DNA from: RGIG995 sp045603745
GTDB taxonomy: Bacteria > Bacillota > Clostridia > Oscillospirales > UBA644
DNA: 16,457 nucleotides
Assembly (NCBI GenBank): GCA_045603745.1
Contig: JAZUMQ010000039.1
Span: 1-16,457 of the forward strand
Direction: 5' to 3'
Part shown: piece by piece, positions 1-6,162 of the stretch
Layout: each line of letters starts with the position of its first letter
How positions within the stretch are numbered: position 1 is the stretch's first letter
The notes under the pieces: model-generated
Database searches by the model: none
Seen by the model: only the letters and a program-made list of their open reading frames with translations
Told to the model about the DNA's origin: nothing
Position numbers and translations under genes: made by a program

Positions 1-34
1 GCGAATTCGCGGGCGGTTCATTGTTTTACTTAAA

Positions 35-118
35 TTACTTGAAATAACGGTTCAAAAGACCTTCCAAGCCGCGGCCGTGTCGTGCCTCGTCACGAAACAC
101 ATAAACGAGTTTATATTA
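35..118 (-). pseudogene. C-terminal remnant of a second rubrerythrin
   Basis: Read on the minus strand from an in-frame stop (116-118), 26 codons end in DEARHGRGLEGLLNRYFK and a stop at 35-37. This closely matches the end of the intact rubrerythrin just upstream in transcription (DEARHGKAFEGLLNRYFK). Over the last 22 codons I count about 17 base differences in 66, so it is a diverged paralogue rather than a recent duplication. No start codon or ribosome binding site precedes it, and the reading frame is closed immediately upstream. It retains the second ExxH half-motif of the diiron site but nothing else of the protein. The likely history is a tandem rubrerythrin pair in which most of the second copy was deleted. 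The homology is clear; the deletion history is inference. Confidence 0.75.
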
Positions 119-203
119 GGTGGGAGGGGGAAGGAGTTGCACCTTCCAACAAATTGCTCACGCAGCCCTCCCGTATAAACCCTTTATTTATGCGGTTTTT
201 CGC
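119..203. other. Intergenic spacer with imperfect hairpins
   Basis: This spacer separates the rubrerythrin stop from the remnant copy. It contains GGAAGG/CCTTCC arms around a 7-base loop near 130-148, and a 9-base arm pair (CCGTATAAA at about 171-179, TTTATGCGG at about 187-195, one G-T pair) followed by TTTTT on the plus strand. On the minus strand, where the gene is transcribed, no T-run follows, so this is not a convincing rubrerythrin terminator. No coding sequence is evident apart from frames antisense to rubrerythrin. Confidence 0.4.
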
Positions 204-791
204 TTATTTGAAATAGCGGTTGAGAAGACCCTCAAATGCCTTTCCGTGTCGAGCCTCGTCGCGAGCCATTTCATGGACGGTATCGTGAATAGCGTCCAAA
301 CCGTTCTTCTTGGCGCAAGAAGCCAGGTCGAACTTGCCGGCGGTGGCACCGTATTCGCAGTCCACTCTCCACTTCAAGTTGTCCTTGGTGGTGGCTTTCA
401 TGTTGGGTTCCAGATCTTCGCCCAAAAGTTCGGCAAATTTAGCGGCGTGTTCTGCTTCTTCATAGGCCGCTTTTTCCCAATACAGACCTACTTCGGGGTA
501 GCCTTCCCGATGAGCGATTCTTGCCATGCACAGGTACATACCGACTTCGGCACATTCGCCGTTGAAGTTTGCCATCAATTGATCAAAAATGAATTTTTTA
601 TCTTCTTCGCTGATGTCGGGATTGTTCTTTACGGTTTTGCCGTAAACACCGTATTCATGTTCTGCGGCAAGTTTTGCGCCTTCTTCCATTACCTTAAATT
701 TATCGGCGGGAACTTTACAAACAGGGCATTTTTCGGGAGCGGCGTCTCCTTCGTGAACGTAACCGCAAACACTGCAAACAAATTTTTTCAT
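204..791 (-). CDS. Reverse rubrerythrin (N-terminal rubredoxin, C-terminal diiron domain)
   Basis: This 195-residue protein starts with a rubredoxin-type iron centre (C6-S-V-C9 and C22-P-V-C25). A four-helix ferritin-like domain follows, carrying the two carboxylate/histidine motifs EEAEH (in the YEEAEHAAKF segment) and DEARH near the C-terminus. Rubredoxin before the diiron domain is the order of clostridial reverse rubrerythrins, which act in the cytosol as the terminal component of NAD(P)H-dependent reduction of hydrogen peroxide and oxygen in anaerobes. I chose the start at 789-791 because GGAGGT lies just upstream in the minus-strand message and the rubredoxin begins MKKFVCSVCGY. An upstream in-frame start at 837-839 would add 16 residues, but it overlaps the putative operator and lacks a binding site. 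A consensus promoter and palindrome precede the gene, pointing to regulated, strong, probably peroxide- or oxygen-responsive expression. A broken paralogue tail lies downstream. Confidence 0.93.
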   Translation of the reverse strand: MKKFVCSVCGYVHEGDAAPEKCPVCKVPADKFKVMEEGAKLAAEHEYGVYGKTVKNNPDISEEDKKFIFDQLMANFNGECAEVGMYLCMARIAHREGYPEVGLYWEKAAYEEAEHAAKFAELLGEDLEPNMKATTKDNLKWRVDCEYGATAGKFDLASCAKKNGLDAIHDTVHEMARDEARHGKAFEGLLNRYFK

Positions 792-828
792 TGTAAGATA
801 CCTCCAAAATAAAATCTCTTTTTCATTT

Positions 829-845
829 TTAGGAATCATTCCTAA
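829..845. promoter_or_regulatory. Perfect 8-1-8 palindrome, candidate Fur/PerR-family operator
   Basis: TTAGGAATCATTCCTAA is a perfect inverted repeat of 8-base arms around one base. It sits a few bases downstream of the expected rubrerythrin transcription start, where a bound repressor would block the polymerase. The 7-1-7 core inside it has the architecture of PerR and Fur boxes, and PerR controls rubrerythrins in several clostridia. The GG/CC positions differ from the usual AT-rich PerR box, so the identity of the regulator is inference. Confidence 0.6.
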
Positions 846-856
846 TTCTTGGCTCT

Positions 857-885
857 ATTATATCAAATTTTATGAACCTTGTCAA
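857..885 (-). promoter_or_regulatory. Consensus sigma-A promoter for rubrerythrin
   Basis: On the minus strand, a perfect TTGACA (880-885) is separated by exactly 17 bases from a perfect TATAAT (857-862). Transcription would start near 850, about 60 bases before the start codon, and the leader includes the palindrome at 829-845. Confidence 0.9.
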
Positions 886-982
886 GGGGCTATTTGTGAA
901 CTAATTGTAAAATCTATTTCACTCTCCCCTTTCGACGGAATCCGAAAACAAAAAAGATTACAATGGAGGGGAGGTGAAACCG

Positions 983-1285
983 ATGATAACGTATGAAACA
1001 AAGGAACGGATCCTGACGGTGTCTATCGTGGGAGAAATTGACCACCACACGGCGGCGGGATTGCGTATGGAGATCGATGAAGTGATAAAAAAGAATCCCC
1101 CCCTATGTCTGATTTTGGATTTTTCCAAGGTGGATTTTTGTGACAGTAGCGGCATTGCCTTAGTGTTGGGACGGTATCGGCTGATGAAATCCCTTGGGGG
1201 CGACGTGGAATTAATGGGGCTTCCAGACAATGTCAGCCACATTTTTGAAATGGCAGATCTGAAAAAGATCGTCGCCATTCATTAA
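983..1285 (+). CDS. spoIIAA: Anti-anti-sigma factor SpoIIAA
   Basis: This 100-residue STAS-domain protein is the phosphorylatable switch that frees sigma-F from SpoIIAB in the forespore. It carries the family's landmarks: GEIDHHTA at 17-24, DFCDSSGIALVLGRY around 51-65, and the expected phosphoserine at S56 in DSSG. Two starts are possible: GTG at 974 and ATG at 983. I prefer 983 because GGGGAGGTG (968-976) lies 6 bases before it. It is the first gene of the spoIIA operon, 62 bases before spoIIAB. No strong sigma-H promoter is visible upstream; a GAAT-containing stretch at 935-941 and a near-0A-box at 931-937 are only suggestive. Confidence 0.95.
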   Translation: MITYETKERILTVSIVGEIDHHTAAGLRMEIDEVIKKNPPLCLILDFSKVDFCDSSGIALVLGRYRLMKSLGGDVELMGLPDNVSHIFEMADLKKIVAIH

Positions 1286-1347
1286 AACTTGGAATAATTT
1301 GCCGAAAAACCGGGAAAACTGAAACCCGGAAAGGAAGATATTATAAT

Positions 1348-1794
1348 ATGAAAGAATTAAATCAAATGACTATCGTCTTTGACGCCCGGTCGGTCAACGA
1401 AAGTTTTGCCCGCGTCACAGCGGCGGCGTTTTTATCTCAATTAGACCCGACCCTGCAGGAAATTGCAGAAATCAAGACCATCGTTTCCGAAGCGGTAACC
1501 AACTGCATTGTCCACGGATACGGAGACAAGCCCGGATCGGTACGATTGAAGGTGCAGATTTTTGAAGGACGTAAAATTCGCATCACCGTCCGGGATCGGG
1601 GAAAAGGAATTTCGGACATTCCCCAAGCCATGACGCCTTGCTTTACCACCGGAAACGAAGACCGAGCAGGAATGGGGTTTTCCATCATGCAAGGATTCAG
1701 CGATCGGATTCGGGTTCGCTCTTTACCGGGAAAAGGAACCACCGTGGTAATGGACAAGTACATAGGCGGCCGCGATGAGCGAAAAGACCTTTGA
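1348..1794 (+). CDS. spoIIAB: Anti-sigma-F factor / SpoIIAA kinase SpoIIAB
   Basis: This 148-residue GHKL-type serine kinase binds and inhibits sigma-F and phosphorylates SpoIIAA. The ATP-binding motifs are visible: the N box EAVTNCIVHGY (48-58), the G1 box DRGKGI (83-88) and the G2 region RAGMGFSIM (106-114). The length matches the family. A purine-rich site (GGAAAGGAAG, about 1329-1338) precedes the ATG. The 3' end overlaps sigF by 20 bases, indicating translational coupling and fixed stoichiometry of the inhibitor and its sigma factor. Confidence 0.96.
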   Translation: MKELNQMTIVFDARSVNESFARVTAAAFLSQLDPTLQEIAEIKTIVSEAVTNCIVHGYGDKPGSVRLKVQIFEGRKIRITVRDRGKGISDIPQAMTPCFTTGNEDRAGMGFSIMQGFSDRIRVRSLPGKGTTVVMDKYIGGRDERKDL

Positions 1795-2485
1795 CGTCGC
1801 TCCCCTGGAAGGAGAACTTCCCGCCGAGACCGAAGCCCGATTGATTCAACAACACGCTCGATTGGTCACGACCCTTGCAGGACGGTTTTTGGCAAGCGGG
1901 CAGGAGTTTGACGATCTTTATCAAATCGGCATGATGGGATTATTACGAGCGGTACGGAATTTTGACCCGGAGCGAGGCGTTTGTTTTTCCACCTATGCCG
2001 TTCCTGTGATCCTGGGGGAAATCCGCCGATTTTTGCGAGATGACGGTTCGGTAAAAGTCAGCCGGACGGTGAAAGAAAATTATCTTCGGATCCGTCGGAC
2101 GGAAACGGAATTTTCCAACCGCACAGGAACTTCGCCCACTCTGTCGGAACTATGTATCGAAACCGGCTTGAGTCGAGAAGATATTTTACAGGCACTGGAA
2201 GGCGTGGCTCGACCGGTCTCTTTGGAATCACCGGTAGGAGAGGACGGCAGTCTTTGTTTAGGCGATACGGTCCCGGAAAAGGAAGCCATCGATCGGCTGG
2301 ATTTGTTTGCGCTGAAAGAGGGGATTTTCAGCCTTCCCCCCACGGAACGCCAGATCATTACTCTGCGATATTTTTACGCCCGTACGCAACAACAGACCGC
2401 CGACGCCTTAGGTATGACCCAGGTACAGGTCTCCCGCAAAGAAAAAAAGATTCTCCAGATACTTCGATCGGGTTTTGAAGAATAA
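1775..2485 (+). CDS. sigF: Forespore sigma factor F (SpoIIAC)
   Basis: This 236-residue sigma-70-family protein directs early forespore transcription after asymmetric septation. Region 2 contains DDLYQIGMMGLLRAVRNFD (about 46-64) with FSTYAVP just after it. Region 3 covers roughly 95-150. Region 4 ends with a helix-turn-helix, QTADALGMTQVQVSRKEKK (207-225). The position directly after spoIIAA and spoIIAB distinguishes it from the related sigma-G and sigma-B. The ATG lies inside the end of spoIIAB with only a weak binding site, so expression probably depends on coupling. A full spoIIA operon implies the organism can sporulate or recently could. Confidence 0.96.
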   Translation: MSEKTFDVAPLEGELPAETEARLIQQHARLVTTLAGRFLASGQEFDDLYQIGMMGLLRAVRNFDPERGVCFSTYAVPVILGEIRRFLRDDGSVKVSRTVKENYLRIRRTETEFSNRTGTSPTLSELCIETGLSREDILQALEGVARPVSLESPVGEDGSLCLGDTVPEKEAIDRLDLFALKEGIFSLPPTERQIITLRYFYARTQQQTADALGMTQVQVSRKEKKILQILRSGFEE

Positions 2486-2513
2486 AAAAATTGCATCGAA
2501 CTTGCCGATGCAA
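2484..2513 (-). terminator. Hairpin terminator for the minus-strand operon
   Basis: Arms TTGCATCG (2491-2498) and CGATGCAA (2506-2513) pair perfectly around a 7-base loop. On the minus strand, seven U residues follow (the A-run 2484-2490), making it an intrinsic terminator for transcripts from the HAD and dus genes. On the plus strand only AAAAATTTT follows some bases later, so it may also weakly end the spoIIA message. Confidence 0.7.
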
Positions 2514-2573
2514 CAGAAAAATTTTCCATACATATAATCAGGAACGAAAAGCATACTATTCTCGGTGATACGA

Positions 2574-2756
2574 ATGGAAAAGAAAAAAAATTCTTCGGCG
2601 CTGTCGGAAGAGACGCGCACCCATGTTGATCCCATTTCGTTAGCCCGTTCCTTCCGGAAAACCCGTGATGACGGAATCCGGTCTGACGTGGACGGAAGCT
2701 ACACCGGCGTAACACGAGAAGGGGATACCCCAATCCAGGACGTCGACGATTTGTAA
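2574..2756 (+). CDS. Small acidic protein of unknown function with C-terminal GSYTG...QDVDDL
   Basis: This 60-residue protein starts at an ATG 5 bases after GGTGA (2564-2568); a GTG at 2565 could add three residues but has no site. The N-terminal half is basic and hydrophilic (MEKKKNSSALSEETR), the middle has SLARSFRKTRDDG, and the end reads DVDGSYTGVTREGDTPIQDVDDL. There is no signal peptide or membrane segment. From memory, short clostridial proteins ending in GSYTG...P-V/I-QDADDL-like strings recur in this phylum, but I cannot verify that and know no function. It lies between sigF and a plus-strand terminator, which supports it being transcribed. Confidence 0.6.
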   Translation: MEKKKNSSALSEETRTHVDPISLARSFRKTRDDGIRSDVDGSYTGVTREGDTPIQDVDDL

Positions 2757-2769
2757 AAAACGAAGAATG

Positions 2770-2818
2770 ACAGAAAAGAGACGACAATCGGAAACGAAGG
2801 TCGGCTCTTTCTGTTTTT
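2770..2818 (+). terminator. Intrinsic terminator after the small ORF
   Basis: ACAGAAAAGAG-ACGAC on the left pairs with GTCGG-CTCTTTCTGT on the right, with a few mismatches and an A-rich loop, followed by a TTTTT run on the plus strand. It overlaps the last codons of the convergent HAD gene. Confidence 0.65.
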
Positions 2819-3461
2819 AATCCAAAAATTCCGTCATGGACCGTTCCGCATAACGGTCGGCGATGGAGCGAATTTGCGTCTCGTCGACGAGAAAGCAAGG
2901 TTCGGAAATGGCATAAACCTGCATACCCAAAGATTTCGCCGTTTTCATGCTATATAAAGCGTCTTCCACCATAATACAATGCTCAGGTTTTGCCCCCAAC
3001 AGATCAAGACAACGAAGATAGGTTTCCTTGTGTCCTTTGGTCGTGCCCCAATCTCCCGCGGAAATCACCGCATCAAAATAAGAATCAATCCCCAAACAAG
3101 CAAGTCCCAACCGCACCGAAGATTCCCGGGTGGCGGAAAAGACCGCCATGGAAACCTTTTTCCCTTTCAAATATTCCAAAAATTCCAAGACGCCCGGTTT
3201 CAAGCGCATTTCGGTACGGTAAAAACGGTCGATATATTCCATGGTTTCTTCAAAGGTAGGGCAATCTTCTTCCGCAATGTGATATTTTTTCTTCAAATAT
3301 TCCCAATCGGGAAGTGCCGCCGTTTTGCACTTTTCAAAATCAGCATCGTCTACCGGATACCCCCGTTCCTTCAGAATTAAAGGATTCAACATAGTCCAAT
3401 ATCCCTGAGAATCGGCTAACGTGCCGTCAAAATCAAAAATAACGTGGGTAATTCCGTTCAT
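2817..3461 (-). CDS. HAD-superfamily hydrolase, beta-phosphoglucomutase/GPH-like
   Basis: This 214-residue haloacid-dehalogenase-type phosphatase has motif I D10-F-D12-G-T (nucleophile and acid/base aspartates), motif II S109 in VFSATRE, a lysine in TTKGHKETY (about 142) as motif III, and motif IV MVEDALYSM with E166-D167. The helical insert between motifs I and II (about 17-90) marks it as a subclass I (C1 cap) member, the group that includes phosphoglycolate phosphatase and beta-phosphoglucomutase. The substrate cannot be read from the sequence. Its ATG overlaps the dus stop codon in an ATGA quartet (3458-3461), so it is translationally coupled to dus. Its lysine motif lacks the usual KP proline. 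Confidence 0.85.
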   Translation of the reverse strand: MNGITHVIFDFDGTLADSQGYWTMLNPLILKERGYPVDDADFEKCKTAALPDWEYLKKKYHIAEEDCPTFEETMEYIDRFYRTEMRLKPGVLEFLEYLKGKKVSMAVFSATRESSVRLGLACLGIDSYFDAVISAGDWGTTKGHKETYLRCLDLLGAKPEHCIMVEDALYSMKTAKSLGMQVYAISEPCFLVDETQIRSIADRYAERSMTEFLD

Positions 3462-4417
3462 CGCTCTTCTCCAACCTGCTTTTCATATTCCGCAAGAATC
3501 CCGAACAATTCTTCCCCGGAACGGGAAGCGAAAATCCGATTCTTGTATTTTGCATTATCCCGAAGCCCTTTCATGCACCAAACCACTTGCTTTTTCGCCT
3601 CGGCAGCTGCCAGAACTTCCGGTTTGTATTCAAACATTTTTTCGGCGACCTTCCGTCCCATCTGCAACCGCTGAACGGGAGTGGGAACGTGATAGGTTCC
3701 GGTCTTAATCAATTCTTTGATCTGGGCAAAAATAAAAGGATTTCCCAGAGAACCTCTCGCTACCATTACGTGGTCGCAACCGGTGGTTTCAAACATTTTC
3801 ACTGCATCTTCCGGAGCAAAAATGTCGCCGTTGCCGATAACCGGAATTTTGACGGCATTTTTTACCCGACCAATGGCAGACCAATCTGCAGTTCCCGAAT
3901 ACATCTGAGACCGAGTGCGGGCGTGCAAACAGATCGCGGAAGCTCCGGAAGATTGGCACATTTGCGCAAATTCCACCGAAATATCCTCTTCAAACCCCAA
4001 ACGGAATTTTACCGTCAAGGGAGTCTCCCCTGCTGCCTGAACCGCCGCCCGGATCACCGATTCCGCCTTGGGAAGATCCTTCATCAAGGCACTGCCGTCT
4101 CCGTTTTTCACGATTTTCGGCACGGGGCACCCCATATTCAGATCCACCCAAGCAGGGCGATAGGTTAGGGCGTGTTTCACCCCGTAGGCGACAATCTCCG
4201 ATTCCGAACCAAACAACTGAATCCCGCAGGGTTCTTCCTTTGGACCAAAGGAGAGCAGATCCGCAGTTTTTTTGTCTTTATACCAAATTCCCTTGGCGCT
4301 GACCATTTCGGTGCAAACGCCGTCGGCGCCGTATTCCCGGCAAATTTCCCGAAACGCCCGGTCGGTCACCCCCGCAAGGGGTGCGAGAAACACTTTTCCG
4401 GGCTGATTAAAATCCAT
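3458..4417 (-). CDS. dusB: tRNA-dihydrouridine synthase, DusB type
   Basis: This 319-residue FMN-dependent TIM-barrel enzyme reduces uridines in the tRNA D-loop. Visible family motifs are LAPLAGVTDRAFR (11-23), DLNMGCP with the catalytic cysteine C97, KNGDGSALMK, TVKFRLGF with K137, CLHARTRSQMYSG with H165, IPVIGNGDIF, and the phosphate-binding MVARGSLGNPFIF. I start it at 4415-4417 because AGGAGA lies about 7 bases upstream and the barrel begins there. An earlier frame start at 4456 overlaps the promoter. The Firmicute DusB branch is the best match by gene neighbourhood and motifs, but subtype assignment is less certain than the enzyme class. Confidence 0.94.
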   Translation of the reverse strand: MDFNQPGKVFLAPLAGVTDRAFREICREYGADGVCTEMVSAKGIWYKDKKTADLLSFGPKEEPCGIQLFGSESEIVAYGVKHALTYRPAWVDLNMGCPVPKIVKNGDGSALMKDLPKAESVIRAAVQAAGETPLTVKFRLGFEEDISVEFAQMCQSSGASAICLHARTRSQMYSGTADWSAIGRVKNAVKIPVIGNGDIFAPEDAVKMFETTGCDHVMVARGSLGNPFIFAQIKELIKTGTYHVPTPVQRLQMGRKVAEKMFEYKPEVLAAAEAKKQVVWCMKGLRDNAKYKNRIFASRSGEELFGILAEYEKQVGEER

Positions 4418-4446
4418 AGATAACTCTCCTGTTTTTTCGTCATCCC

Positions 4447-4475
4447 ATTGTACCACATCCGACGGAAAAAGTCAA
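4447..4475 (-). promoter_or_regulatory. Sigma-A promoter for the dus-HAD operon
   Basis: On the minus strand, TTGACT (4470-4475) is followed after 17 bases by TACAAT (4447-4452), 30 bases before the dus start codon. Its -35 box touches the terminator of the upstream lipoprotein gene, so one operon ends where the next begins. Confidence 0.75.
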
Positions 4476-4508
4476 GCAAAAAAGACTTCCGAAGAAGTCT
4501 TTTTTGCT
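4475..4508 (-). terminator. Strong UUCG-loop terminator after the lipoprotein gene
   Basis: A perfect 15-base-pair stem (AGCAAAAAAGACTTC with its complement) closes on a TTCG tetraloop flanked by C and G on the minus strand, the most stable tetraloop class. The six T residues of the 3' arm provide the U-tract. The hairpin starts exactly at the lipoprotein stop codon. Confidence 0.85.
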
Positions 4509-4930
4509 CATTCTTCACACGGAATACACAGCACATATCGTGGCAGTCCATCCTCATATTCCCCTCCGGGGAAGGCAATAATTGCATATTCCGACGTAGT
4601 ATTGTTTTTATAAATAGAGCCGGAAACGTTTGACTCCATTTCCTTTAATCCGAAAATCGTTCCCACGTTTACCGTTTCTCCCACGTAAGAATATCCCTCG
4701 GGCAATTCCGTAAACACACTTCCGAGAGAATGTGAGACTACGTATAAAATACCGTTATAACAAAAAAACGGTTGGTGTGCAAAAGGTCCGTCAAGACCGT
4801 CGATGAATTCTTCCGTTTCCGAAGCGGAAACGCTGTCATCCTCAAAAGACTCAATGGAATCAGGGGAACAACCTGATAAAATAAAAACAAGAGTAATGAC
4901 GATCAATACGATACATATCATTTTTTTCAT
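4508..4930 (-). CDS. Small lipoprotein paired with a papain-like protease
   Basis: This 140-residue protein has a type II signal peptide: MKK, a hydrophobic stretch ICIVLIVITLVFIL, and the lipobox LSGC with the lipidated cysteine at 21. An acidic, serine-rich linker (about 22-50) leads to a roughly 85-residue domain with GILYVVSHSLGSVF, LPEGYSYVGETVNV, GSIYKNN and RYVLCIP, a pattern expected of an all-beta domain. It starts 33 bases after the protease stop on the same strand and shares its promoter. The lipoprotein at 12309-12779 has a similar domain (YYV...FVGTVNV...GAKVYQ). Staphopain operons carry a small beta-barrel inhibitor (staphostatin) after the protease. An analogous inhibitor or chaperone role here is a hypothesis from gene order only. 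Confidence 0.85.
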   Translation of the reverse strand: MKKMICIVLIVITLVFILSGCSPDSIESFEDDSVSASETEEFIDGLDGPFAHQPFFCYNGILYVVSHSLGSVFTELPEGYSYVGETVNVGTIFGLKEMESNVSGSIYKNNTTSEYAIIAFPGGEYEDGLPRYVLCIPCEE

Positions 4931-4963
4931 TTTTTCATCTTTCCCTCACTATCTACTAACCAC

Positions 4964-6040
4964 CTACTGCCAATTGTATATCGCTGCATTATACGAGTAA
5001 GAGTAGTTAGTACTACTCGCTGTCGCCGGGACATAGACACCATCCATCGTGAATGATTCATAGTAATCATACCACGGATTCCATATCCTCCAGGTACTAC
5101 CATACACAAAATTATACCCACATAAAACAACAGCGTGATATCCGTGTTGATCAGTACCAGGAATCGCTCTCTTCATAGACCAATATACAGGTCTACCATT
5201 TTCGATTTCCGTAATAAAAGTTTGGTTTACTGTATCTCCTATAAGAATAGGACTGAAACCTTTCAATTGACCATATGCTATTACGTTTGTGCGAGATAAA
5301 CTATCTGACGATGTCGGTCTTCTGTAAAAAGTCTCCATTACACCCTGAGCAGACACAGAATCCCCTGTAAGAGTACGAACAATAGCCGCCGTAACATACG
5401 CTGCACACCAATTGTTACTTCCTTGCGTCTCTGTAATATCTAAATACAGATACCTATAAACATCTCTACTCTGTACAAAGTTTAATTGCAACCCTGATTC
5501 TTGTTTTGAATTAACTACCGTATATTCTACAGGGCTTCTCAAACTTGATACAACAGAAGCTGACAACTGAAGATGCTGAGGATATGTATAGAGGACGTAC
5601 TCCTGATTATTTACGATACCTACTATTTGGCTCCCTATTAAACACAATTTTAGAGGAGTCTCTAAAGATGTCAAAGATGCCAATTCCTCTAATTCCTCTG
5701 CTAAAAACCTCGTAATTGCACCACACAAGCCGTTCTCTCCAGGATATGCACGAAACAGATATTCAATAATGCCATCAACCATTACTGGGAAATAAAACAC
5801 ATCGCTTCCGCCACCATAAAAGGAAAATGGGGTTCCCACAGAAACAGCACCTAATTCCACAGTTGGATCTTCTGCTAAAATAAAGTGGGGCAAATTCTCC
5901 TCTGCAAACTGAATATAATTTTCAGGACAAACCTCCGTGGAAATATACAATCCACTTGGATTGTCATTTGCAGAAGAAACGAAAAATAATACCACAACAA
6001 AAGAAATAAATACCATGATAAACAACCATTTCTTTTTCAT
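4964..6040 (-). CDS. Membrane-anchored or secreted papain-like cysteine protease, C47 (staphopain)-like
   Basis: This 358-residue protein has an N-terminal hydrophobic segment (residues 5-23) serving as a signal peptide or anchor and no lipobox. A roughly 180-residue propeptide-like region precedes the catalytic domain. That domain shows the papain-fold order: Q206 six residues before C212 (ETQGSNNWCAAYVTAAI), H302 in HGYHAVVLCGYN, and N321 in RIWNPWYDYYE. The WNPW string and the length of the catalytic region resemble peptidase family C47. C39-like relatives cannot be excluded. AAAGGAG sits 8 bases before the ATG. Base composition is unlike its neighbours: 20 G+C in the 60 bases 5221-5280 against 35 in 3901-3960 of dus, suggesting acquisition by transfer. 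It is transcribed first, then the lipoprotein. Confidence 0.8.
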   Translation of the reverse strand: MKKKWLFIMVFISFVVVLFFVSSANDNPSGLYISTEVCPENYIQFAEENLPHFILAEDPTVELGAVSVGTPFSFYGGGSDVFYFPVMVDGIIEYLFRAYPGENGLCGAITRFLAEELEELASLTSLETPLKLCLIGSQIVGIVNNQEYVLYTYPQHLQLSASVVSSLRSPVEYTVVNSKQESGLQLNFVQSRDVYRYLYLDITETQGSNNWCAAYVTAAIVRTLTGDSVSAQGVMETFYRRPTSSDSLSRTNVIAYGQLKGFSPILIGDTVNQTFITEIENGRPVYWSMKRAIPGTDQHGYHAVVLCGYNFVYGSTWRIWNPWYDYYESFTMDGVYVPATASSTNYSYSYNAAIYNWQ

Positions 6041-6104
6041 CGAAATACTCCTTTACTTTCCAATTTTTAAGATGAGGTGCGGTTCAAGGCTTGAATCCAC
6101 TTAT

Positions 6105-6133
6105 AGTGTATCATAATTTGATCAATTTGTCAA
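6105..6133 (-). promoter_or_regulatory. Promoter of the protease-lipoprotein operon
   Basis: On the minus strand, a perfect TTGACA (6128-6133) is separated by 17 bases from TACACT (6105-6110). The leader contains a short inverted repeat around TTCAAG/CTTGAA (about 6081-6098), just downstream of the expected start. Its role is unknown. Confidence 0.7.
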
Positions 6134-6162
6134 TAACTCTCATTTCTTTGACTGTAATAAAA

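Noticed and set aside
168..200. Terminator of the rubrerythrin gene
   Set aside because: The imperfect stem has its T-run on the plus strand, the wrong side for a minus-strand gene.
120..812. Long plus-strand open frame opposite rubrerythrin
   Set aside because: It lies antisense to a gene with clear family motifs, has no recognisable domain, and is an expected by-product of codon usage on the other strand.
931..941. Possible Spo0A box and sigma-H -10 element before spoIIAA
   Set aside because: TTCGACG matches the reverse of the 0A core at 6 of 7 positions and GAAT is present, but there is no matching sigma-H -35 element; short matches like this are common by chance.
2152..2478. Alternative plus-strand frame inside sigF
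   Set aside because: It overlaps the well-supported sigF frame, has no ribosome binding site, and encodes no recognisable motif.
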